This document shows, one piece after another, positions 1 through 4,759 of a DNA stretch of 18,859 nt; position 1 is the first letter of the stretch, and every line of letters begins with the position of its first letter. Origin of the DNA: JADJWR01 sp964509545 (GTDB lineage Bacteria; Pseudomonadota; Gammaproteobacteria; Burkholderiales; Burkholderiaceae_F); the NCBI GenBank assembly GCA_964509545.1, contig CAZDXQ010000058.1:1-18859 (forward strand). The letters run 5' to 3'. The notes beneath the pieces were generated by a model. The model saw only the letters and a list, made by a program, of their open reading frames with translations. It did not search any database and was not told the DNA's origin. The position numbers were made by a program, and so were the translations under genes.

Positions 1-372
1 CTGCAGAAGCTGATGGACGAGTACTGCGGCGGCGTGACCGTCAACTACATGACCAACGAGAAGCTTCTGAACATCGGACTGAAGAAGCTGAAGATCATGG
101 AGGAAGACCTCGAGTACCTGGCGGCGAAGGACCTTCACGAGCTGCTGCGCGCGTGGGAACTGAAACACCGTCATCGCGCCGCCGAGTGCGTCACCCAGCA
201 CACGCTGTTCCGCAAGGAGACCCGCTGGCCGGGCTACTACTACCGGGGCGACGCCATGAAGGTCGACGACGCCAACTGGCACGTGCTGACGGTTTCGCGC
301 CGCGATCCGGCCACCGGCGAGTACACCATGGAGAAGGCGCCCTGCTATCACCTGGTGGCGGACGAGAAGTAG
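1..372 (+). CDS. aprA: APS reductase alpha subunit, C-terminal part (window-edge partial)
   Basis: The reading frame is open from base 1 and ends at TAG 370-372, giving the last 123 residues or so, about one fifth of the usual AprA length. AprA is the FAD subunit of cytoplasmic adenosine-5'-phosphosulfate reductase; in sulfur oxidisers AprBA converts sulfite plus AMP to APS. I recognise the family from the conserved C-terminal run of HRAAE, a second His, LFRKETRWPGYYYRGD, and the following DDANW, which closely match AprA tails (RQETRWPGYYYR). The FAD-binding and active-site parts lie outside the window. A methionine codon at 13 is internal and not a start. The downstream genes on the same strand look like an apr-linked accessory group. 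Confidence 0.92.
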   Translation: MQKLMDEYCGGVTVNYMTNEKLLNIGLKKLKIMEEDLEYLAAKDLHELLRAWELKHRHRAAECVTQHTLFRKETRWPGYYYRGDAMKVDDANWHVLTVSRRDPATGEYTMEKAPCYHLVADEK

Positions 373-390
373 CACGGTCTGCGGGCGCGC

Positions 391-741
391 GTGAACATCA
401 CCGAAAAGACCGATGAAGAGATCCTGGCCCTGGCCAAGCCCCTGTGGCGCGACCTGGTCAGGTACTCGAACGAAGGCAAGTACGGCGAGTTCTCGCGCAA
501 CTTCTCCAGCTCGCTGGCGCGTGCGATGGACCAGGTCGCGGCCGGCCACCAGTTTGCGCACAGCGAGCTGGCGCGAAGCCTCTCCGAGGAGTTCGACGCG
601 CTCGGCACCATCCGCCGCGGCGAGCATGTGACCGTGCTGTACCGGCAGCGCAGCACAAAGAAGCCGGGCGAATGGCTTGGCCGGCTCGTCCTCGGCTACG
701 AGGACGGCAAGCTCAGGATCTTCGGTGCCTCCATCTTCTGA
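391..741 (+). CDS. Small unrecognised protein following aprA
   Basis: This 116-residue protein starts 18 bases after the aprA stop in the same reading frame. GTG 391 is the only reasonable start, because the next in-frame Met lies about 45 residues in; no strong ribosome site is visible, so translation may depend on aprA. I do not recognise the family. The first half is polar and looks helical (EEILALAKPLWRDLV, then SSSLARAMDQV). The last 40 residues look like consecutive beta strands (HVTVLYRQR, WLGRLVLGYEDG, LRIFGASIF). That order, with its length, is compatible with an NTF2/SnoaL-like alpha+beta fold, but this is a guess from residue pattern. There is no signal peptide, cysteine or membrane segment. 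Its position suggests a link to APS reductase. Confidence 0.75.
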   Translation: MNITEKTDEEILALAKPLWRDLVRYSNEGKYGEFSRNFSSSLARAMDQVAAGHQFAHSELARSLSEEFDALGTIRRGEHVTVLYRQRSTKKPGEWLGRLVLGYEDGKLRIFGASIF

Positions 742-752
742 GCACTTCTCCG

Positions 753-829
753 GGAACTGAATTGAAGCCCCCACGCTCGCCTCGCTCGCTGCCCTCCGAG
801 GGCGCGGTCAGTTCCTTCGCAACGGCCGG
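753..829. repeat. Dispersed-type intergenic repeat with inverted arms
   Basis: The gap before the FKBP gene contains an exact 8-base inverted repeat, GGAACTGA at 753-760 and TCAGTTCC at 808-815. Between the arms lies a small hairpin, GCCCT 791-795 with AGGGC 799-803. The internal text (GCCCCCACGCTCGCC, then CCGAGGGCGCGGTCAGTTCC) looks like a short intergenic repeat I have seen in many Burkholderiales genomes; that resemblance is from memory. The Shine-Dalgarno-like GGAAGG of the next gene falls just after it. A 14-base piece, GGCGCGGTCAGTTC, recurs at 13320-13333. It could act as an attenuator or RNA-stability hairpin. Confidence 0.6.
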
Positions 830-840
830 AAGGTGCTGAC

Positions 841-1350
841 GTGGGCGGAGTCATCGGCAACGGCAAGTTTGTCGAGCTCACCTACAAGGTGAGCGACAGG
901 AAGACCGGGCATGTCCTCACCCGGGTCGAGTTCCCGCTGGGCTACGTTCACGGACACAACGAGATCCTGGCTCCTTCGGTGCACGCGCAACTCGAGGGCA
1001 AGTCCGCCGGCGACATCATCGAAGTGGCGATCGATGGCAACCAGATCTTCGGCCCCCGGGACGAGTCGCTCGTTTTTTCCGATGACATCGAGAACGTTCC
1101 CGAGGAATATCGGCAGGTCGGCACTTCCATACTGATGGAGAACGACAAGGGCCAGACGCGCAGCTTTCTGGTGACGCACGTGGACGACGAAACCCTGACC
1201 GTCGACGGCAACAATCCGCTGTCCGGCAGGCAGCTCGTGTTCACCCTCGAGATCCTCACGGTGCGCGACGCAACCGACGAAGAGATAAGAGCCGGCGGCG
1301 CGACCGGCACGAGTCCCGATGTCGACCCGTCGCTGCTAAGGCCGGTCTGA
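841..1350 (+). CDS. SlyD-like FKBP-type peptidyl-prolyl isomerase
   Basis: The 169-residue cytoplasmic protein starts at GTG 841, set by GGAAGG at 829-834. SlyD-type FKBPs catalyse prolyl isomerisation and act as chaperones, and E. coli SlyD also handles metal. Family features seen are the early strand VELTYKVSDRKTG, the YVHGHNEI turn (residues 35-42, like LHGHGNII of SlyD), the LEGKSAGD segment (51-58), then FGPRDES, and the closing VDGNNPLSGRQLVFTLEI (121-138), which matches the SlyD signature for the returning FKBP strands. The flap in the middle is the IF domain. The His-rich metal-binding tail of E. coli SlyD is missing. Placement behind aprA suggests help in folding or cofactor loading of nearby sulfur enzymes, which is inference. 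Confidence 0.85.
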   Translation: MGGVIGNGKFVELTYKVSDRKTGHVLTRVEFPLGYVHGHNEILAPSVHAQLEGKSAGDIIEVAIDGNQIFGPRDESLVFSDDIENVPEEYRQVGTSILMENDKGQTRSFLVTHVDDETLTVDGNNPLSGRQLVFTLEILTVRDATDEEIRAGGATGTSPDVDPSLLRPV

Positions 1351-1434
1351 AAGGCAATCGTCAATGGCGTCGAACAACCCGGACGCAGTTGCATGTGCAT
1401 GCAGTCCTGATTTCACGGAGAAAAGAGGCGGTCT

Positions 1435-1593
1435 ATGAGCGAGCAGAAGCCCATCACCAAGGTTCCCGACGGACATTCGCGTTTCGTGACAACGCGGCAG
1501 ATGCCGCCGAACGAAAAGGGGTTCGTCGGTTACGAAACCGTCTGGGAACCGTTCCAGAAGGAAGCCGAATACGAGACGCCGAAACAGCCGTAG
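1435..1593 (+). CDS. 52-residue protein upstream of the DsrC-like gene
   Basis: A short frame runs from ATG 1435 to TAG 1591-1593, with a good ribosome site (AGAGGCGG) a few bases ahead of the ATG. The product begins MSEQKPITKVPDGHSRFV and has a hydrophilic N-terminus, an MPPNEKGFVGYETVWEPF centre and an acidic tail ending in TPKQP. It has no cysteine, signal peptide or membrane segment. I do not recognise it. The ribosome site, the position in a tight same-strand series (84 bases after the FKBP gene, 42 before the DsrC-like gene) and the aromatic, non-repetitive centre argue that it is real. It may partner the DsrC-like protein; nothing in the sequence proves that. Confidence 0.65.
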   Translation: MSEQKPITKVPDGHSRFVTTRQMPPNEKGFVGYETVWEPFQKEAEYETPKQP

Positions 1594-1614
1594 GCGGCGC
1601 CACGTCGCATCGAT

Positions 1615-1624
1615 GAACCGGTTC
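1615..1624. promoter_or_regulatory. Perfect 10-base palindrome before the DsrC-like gene
   Basis: GAACCGGTTC is a perfect palindrome ending 11 bases before ATG 1636. It sits where a ribosome or repressor would contact the start region. The downstream start has only a weak Shine-Dalgarno-like GCGAAG. It may be an operator or a chance palindrome; no second copy was found in this window. Confidence 0.25.
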
Positions 1625-1635
1625 GCAGCGAAGCC

Positions 1636-1983
1636 ATGACCGACATTCGGCCCGCGCCGGCGGCGCTCGACGTGCCCACCGACGACGAGGGCTACCTGGT
1701 CGATCCTGACGACTGGAGCGACACCGTCGCCGCGGTCCTGGCCGAGCGCGAGGGCGTGCAGCTGACCGACCTGCATTGGCAGGTCCTGCGCTTCATGCGC
1801 GCATTCCTGGACGAGCATCAGCTGATCCCGGATGCGCGCTTCGTGATCCGCTTCCTCGCCGATGACGCCGGTCTCGGCGACGCTGCGCGCCAGCGGCTCT
1901 TCGAGCTCTTTCCCTACGGCTATGTCAAGCAGGCGTGCAAGATCGCCGGCATGCGCCGGCCGCGCGCCTGGAGCACCGGCTGA
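1636..1983 (+). CDS. DsrC/TusE-family protein lacking the C-terminal cysteine
   Basis: The 115-residue protein has the DsrC/TusE fold signature: DEGYLVDPDDWSD near residues 17-29, the LTDLHWQVLRFMR helix, and the C-terminal arm LFELFPYGYVKQACKIAG. In DsrC two arm cysteines (CysB, then CysA 11 residues later, next to last) carry the substrate trisulfide, and TusE keeps CysA. Here Cys101 occupies CysB, while the CysA position is Trp112, followed by STG at the end. The protein can therefore carry sulfur at most on one cysteine and cannot form the DsrC intramolecular disulfide. It is neither canonical DsrC nor canonical TusE; it may belong to the regulatory or relay-type paralogues common in sulfur oxidisers. 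The true dsrC probably lies upstream of dsrL, outside the window. Confidence 0.9.
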   Translation: MTDIRPAPAALDVPTDDEGYLVDPDDWSDTVAAVLAEREGVQLTDLHWQVLRFMRAFLDEHQLIPDARFVIRFLADDAGLGDAARQRLFELFPYGYVKQACKIAGMRRPRAWSTG

Positions 1984-2150
1984 CGCGGTGCTTCGAAGTC
2001 AGCGCGCCGTGGCGAGGACCTCCATGCGCCTGCCGAGTGCGCTCAAGCGCGAGCCCACTGGCCGCAAGTGCCGTCGCCGGGCACCGGTACCTGCGCTCGC
2101 CATCGCGAACTCCGGTCGGATCGTCCAGTACCCTCCCCTGTATGCAGCAT

Positions 2151-2170
2151 GGGCGCCCCGGACGGCGCCC
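2151..2170 (+). terminator. GC-rich hairpin upstream of the DUF302 gene
   Basis: GGGCGCC at 2151-2157 pairs perfectly with GGCGCCC at 2164-2170 around a 6-base loop. It lies 168 bases after the DsrC-like stop and 41 bases before the DUF302 start. There is no T tract (TGTCATGATTT follows), so it is at best a weak intrinsic terminator, or a 5' leader hairpin of the next gene. The rest of the 1984-2211 gap shows no further structure and no convincing promoter hexamers. Confidence 0.4.
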
Positions 2171-2211
2171 TGTCATGATTTGCACGTCAAACCTAACGAT
2201 GGGAGACCGTG

Positions 2212-2685
2212 ATGCTTCGCGCTGCGCTGATAGCGTTTCTGATATCCGCTTCGCCGTCCTTTGCCGCCGATCCGGGCGCGCTGGTCACCTATTCGAAGCC
2301 GGGCAAGTTCGAGGAGGTGCGCGACGACCTGAAACTGGCGATCGAAAGCAAGGGCCTCGTGATCGACTACCAGTCGTACCTGAACCGCATGCTCGAACGC
2401 ACCGGCAAGGACGTCGGCTCGGCCCAACCGATCTACGTCGACGCCCAGGCGTTCGTCTTCTGCAGCGCCAACCTGTCGCGCAAGACGATGGAGGCCGACC
2501 CGCTCAATGCAGCGATGTGCCCGTACGCGATCGTCGTCTTCGCGACCGCCAAGGAGCCGGGCAAGGTTCACGTCTCGTACCGGCGCCCGTGGCGGCCCGA
2601 CGGCTCGGCCGCATCGAAAGCGGCGCTGAAGGACGTCGAGAAGCTGCTCGACTCGATCGCCCGCCAGGCGGCCGGGCAGAAATAG
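2212..2685 (+). CDS. Secreted DUF302 domain protein
   Basis: The start is ATG 2212, with GGGAGA at 2201-2206 as ribosome site; the GTG three bases earlier is less well placed. The 157-residue product opens with a Sec signal peptide (MLRAALIAFLISASPSFA), cleaved around residue 18 or 19, so it should be periplasmic. The mature part carries DUF302 features: ALVTYSKPGKFEEVRDDLKLAIESKG, then FCSANLSRKTMEADPLNAAMCPYAIVVF, which follows the typical DUF302 'FCNP...NPL...P.R.LVY' block. Two cysteines flank that block and could form a disulfide. DUF302 proteins have no settled function but recur beside sulfur- and redox-metabolism genes. The gene converges on the SOR-like gene with stop codons one base apart. 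Confidence 0.82.
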   Translation: MLRAALIAFLISASPSFAADPGALVTYSKPGKFEEVRDDLKLAIESKGLVIDYQSYLNRMLERTGKDVGSAQPIYVDAQAFVFCSANLSRKTMEADPLNAAMCPYAIVVFATAKEPGKVHVSYRRPWRPDGSAASKAALKDVEKLLDSIARQAAGQK

Positions 2686-2701
2686 CTCAGGCGGGCTGAG
2701 C
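2685..2701. terminator. Possible bidirectional terminator hairpin between convergent genes
   Basis: GCTCAG at 2685-2690 pairs with CTGAGC at 2696-2701 around a 5-base loop. The hairpin overlaps the stop region of both the DUF302 gene (plus) and the SOR-like gene (minus). On the minus strand it is followed by TATTTCT, a poor T-rich tail; on the plus strand there is none. The location between convergent genes is the main argument. Confidence 0.4.
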
Positions 2702-3124
2702 GACGCCTTTCATGTCGACCGGCGCGCCTTCGGGTGCGCCCTGCCACATCATCTCGTAGCCGAGCTCGTGCGTCTCGACGCACAGTTCGGCAAGCGCGCT
2801 GAACTTTGCCTTGAACACCGCGTCGGCGTGCGAGCGCTCGTGCTCGTCGAACGAGCGCCAGTAGGTCGCGATCACCATGTCATGGCCGGCGACGTGCGTG
2901 CCGCCTTGATTGCCGCCGAGCGAGCCCTCGGCCGAGACGAAGCCGGAAAAGCGGAAGACCTGCCCGGCGATGAACCCGCCCTTGTCGCCGCCGTAGGTCT
3001 CCTTGACGACGTTGCACATCTCGGCCAACGCCAGCTCGATGTCGTCGTAGGTGACGCCCGGCTTCAGCCTGAGGGTGTTGAACAGCAGCTTCGCGCCGAA
3101 AGGAATCGTGATCGGGCCGAACAT
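2687..3124 (-). CDS. Small protein with sulfur oxygenase reductase-like motifs
   Basis: ATG at 3124 is preferred (GAGG seven bases ahead) over an upstream TTG at 3157, giving 145 residues. The centre reads TYWRSFDEHERSH (87-99), very close to the T(F/Y)W(K/R)X(W/F)X(D/E)HE..H stretch of archaeal SOR as I recall it, whose two His bind mononuclear iron. Here His95 and His99 keep the H-X3-H spacing and Glu124 lies 25 residues on (24 in SOR). Cys37 in MCNVVKE, followed by GGFIAGQ, matches the active Cys in VCMVTAR and its GFVGFQ. SOR is about 310 residues with two such halves, whereas this is one half. A plain dimeric alpha/beta-barrel (ABM-like) protein is the alternative. No signal peptide, so cytoplasmic. 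Confidence 0.55.
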   Translation of the reverse strand: MFGPITIPFGAKLLFNTLRLKPGVTYDDIELALAEMCNVVKETYGGDKGGFIAGQVFRFSGFVSAEGSLGGNQGGTHVAGHDMVIATYWRSFDEHERSHADAVFKAKFSALAELCVETHELGYEMMWQGAPEGAPVDMKGVAQPA

Positions 3125-3197
3125 GTCGCCTCGAGGGACAGAAATTGATGCGCACAAGGCTACCGCGCCAGGCGTCGCGTTGCACCGCTCGCGATGC

Positions 3198-3240
3198 GAT
3201 AACCCTGCCCGACGCGGGGTCGGACGCCGACCGGGTTATC
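3198..3240 (-). other. Nested inverted repeats at the end of the hydrolase gene
   Basis: GATAACCC at 3198-3205 pairs perfectly with GGGTTATC at 3233-3240. Inside it, GGTCGG 3218-3223 pairs with CCGACC 3227-3232 around a 3-base loop. The outer arm contains the hydrolase stop codon (TAA, 3238-3236 on the minus strand). The structure lies 74-116 bases upstream of the SOR-like start. It could terminate the hydrolase transcript (though no T tract follows) or be an operator or leader for the SOR-like gene. Confidence 0.5.
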
Positions 3241-4024
3241 CCCCGCAACGCCCGTCCGGCCCGACCTTCAGATAGGTGGCGAGCCACGCGCGCGCACGGC
3301 TGCGCGCATGCTTCGTCGCCTCCTTCTCCTCGGGCGATGCATCAGCGCGGAAATCGAACGCGCGCCGCGCCATCGGGTACATCTGCAGTTCGACGGCGAC
3401 GCCGCGCCCCAACAGCGTGTAGAACGCGCGCCCGTTGACCATGCGGCGCAGCTCGAAGTCGGCGTCGCCGATCAGCATCAGCACCGGCGCCCTGATCTGG
3501 TTGATCTCCGGCGCGACCGAGAACAGCTGCTGCGGCTCGGGCGCGTTCGGGTTCTGGAAGTGTCCGTAGTAGGAAACGATCGCCGCGACGTCCTGCGGCC
3601 GCTTCGCCGCCAGCCGGATCGCGAAGTACGGCCCGCGCGAGACGCCGACGATACCGACCGGACCCTTGCACACGTCGTTGCGCGCCAGCAGCGCGTTCAG
3701 CCCCGTTTCGACATCAACCTCGGTCTCGGGGTAGTGCCGATCCGGCCAGCGCTCGATCATGTTGCCCTGCTGCCAGTCCGGCGCGAGAACCAGGAAGCCC
3801 TGCGCCGCCAGAGCTCGCATGTGCGCGCGGTCTTCCTCTTCAAAGCCGCGCTTCGCGTGGATGTACAGCACCGGCGGAAACGGGCCTTTGCCGGCCGGCT
3901 TGGCCACTTCGATCGGCACGTCGTACCTGCCGGTGCTGGCCATCGACTTCTCCAGCGGCTGCGCCACCGAGGCCGAAACCCAGCAGGCCAGGCATGAAGC
4001 CACGATCGCAAGGCTCGGTTTCAT
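3236..4024 (-). CDS. Exported dienelactone-hydrolase-like protein, catalytic His replaced
   Basis: The 262-residue product has a Sec signal peptide (residues 1 to about 21, ending ASVAQ) and an alpha/beta-hydrolase fold of the dienelactone hydrolase type: PPVLYIHAKRGF (50-61) before the first helix, LVLAPDW (78-84), nucleophile elbow GVSRG with Ser129, and VLMLIGDADF with the likely acid Asp187 or Asp189. Where the family has the catalytic His in YPGAxHAF, this protein reads YPMARRAFDF, so Arg221 replaces His. Unless another His serves, normal hydrolase activity is doubtful. Its ATG overlaps the stop of the phosphoesterase (ATGA, 4024-4021), so the two are translationally coupled. Substrate unknown. 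Confidence 0.82.
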   Translation of the reverse strand: MKPSLAIVASCLACWVSASVAQPLEKSMASTGRYDVPIEVAKPAGKGPFPPVLYIHAKRGFEEEDRAHMRALAAQGFLVLAPDWQQGNMIERWPDRHYPETEVDVETGLNALLARNDVCKGPVGIVGVSRGPYFAIRLAAKRPQDVAAIVSYYGHFQNPNAPEPQQLFSVAPEINQIRAPVLMLIGDADFELRRMVNGRAFYTLLGRGVAVELQMYPMARRAFDFRADASPEEKEATKHARSRARAWLATYLKVGPDGRCGG

Positions 4025-4530
4025 TCCAGCGTCTGCACACTGAAACTAAGCGCCGCCAGATCGCCCAGCACCAGCGTGCGCGGCTCGCCGAACCCGGCCA
4101 CGGTCCCCGGGTTCACCAGCCAGGTATGTCCGCCGCGAACGCTGGCAATCTGCTCGATCCCGGCGCAATGGCTGTGGCCACAGAACACTGCGTCGTAATC
4201 GCCGGTCAGCGCCATGGCCCGTGCCAGATGCGGATAGTGGATCATGAACAGCCGTCGTTGCCCGAGTTCGAGCGCCGCCTCCGCGCCGTAGTAGGCGAGC
4301 GCGCCACGGGACTCGAAGGCCAACCTCGACATCGCCGGGATGTCGCCGAGGTTGTTGCCATGAATGACGTGCATCGGCAGGCCCACCGCCATCGCGCGGC
4401 GCAAAGTGTTGGCCCCGATGACATCGCCGCAATGAAGAATCGCCTGTGCGCCCCAGTCGCGCGCCAGCCCGATCGCGCGCGCCAGCAGGTCACCGTGATC
4501 GTGGCTGTCGGATACGACGGCGATCTTCAT
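4021..4530 (-). CDS. YfcE/MJ0936-like metallophosphoesterase
   Basis: The 169-residue cytoplasmic protein carries the calcineurin-like phosphoesterase motif series: SDSHDHGD (Asp8, His10), HCGDVIG (Asp36), GNN (59-60), MIHYPH (His98, His101), and CGHSHCAG (118-121). The compact length and motif spacing fit the YfcE/MJ0936 group, which hydrolyses phosphodiesters in vitro with a two-metal centre. The start is ATG 4530, since the protein begins directly with the first beta strand MKIAVVSDSH; an upstream in-frame extension has no family match. It is divergent from soeA across 229 bases and is the first gene of a two-gene unit with the hydrolase. Confidence 0.88.
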   Translation of the reverse strand: MKIAVVSDSHDHGDLLARAIGLARDWGAQAILHCGDVIGANTLRRAMAVGLPMHVIHGNNLGDIPAMSRLAFESRGALAYYGAEAALELGQRRLFMIHYPHLARAMALTGDYDAVFCGHSHCAGIEQIASVRGGHTWLVNPGTVAGFGEPRTLVLGDLAALSFSVQTLE

Positions 4531-4601
4531 CGTCTTGGGGGTTGCCGCATCGAACCGGGCATCATGGGCGCAGCATACTGCCCGCTGCCGCGGCGCCAGC
4601 C

Positions 4602-4615
4602 TACCAACGTGGGTA
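4602..4615. promoter_or_regulatory. Candidate operator palindrome in the soeA divergent region
   Basis: TACCAACGTGGGTA is a 14-base palindrome with one mismatched pair, centred on ACGT and ending in TACC/GGTA. NarL-family sites are built from TACY half-sites in opposed orientation, usually as 7-2-7, whereas this is more compact. A NarL-type regulator is encoded after soeC, so a link is conceivable but unproved. It lies 145 bases upstream of the soeA start and 72 upstream of the phosphoesterase start. Confidence 0.35.
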
Positions 4616-4623
4616 TGTCGGTC

Positions 4624-4639
4624 CTCCCGTCCGCGGGAG
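4624..4639. other. Short perfect hairpin upstream of soeA
   Basis: CTCCCG at 4624-4629 and CGGGAG at 4634-4639 form a 6-base stem with a 4-base loop, nine bases after the TACC...GGTA palindrome. It could be part of the soeA leader or a second regulatory palindrome. The rest of the gap (4531-4759) shows no obvious promoter hexamers. Confidence 0.35.
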
Positions 4640-4759
4640 TAGACAGGGCCGCGTGCCGCCAAGCCTAATGGCTTGCCCTGTGGCGCTGCCGCTCGATGCG
4701 CATTCGCCGGCTGCTACGCTCGCCCGCGCCCGCAACTCTGCACCAAGACCCCGCTGTCG

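Noticed and set aside
3125..3157. TTG start adding 11 residues to the SOR-like protein
   Set aside because: ATG 3124 has a GAGG at good spacing, and the extra residues contribute no recognisable structure.
4673..4759. Upstream ATG that would lengthen SoeA by 29 residues
   Set aside because: The added Cys/Arg/Ala-rich stretch is not a signal peptide and matches nothing in the family; relatives begin shortly before the first FeS cysteine.
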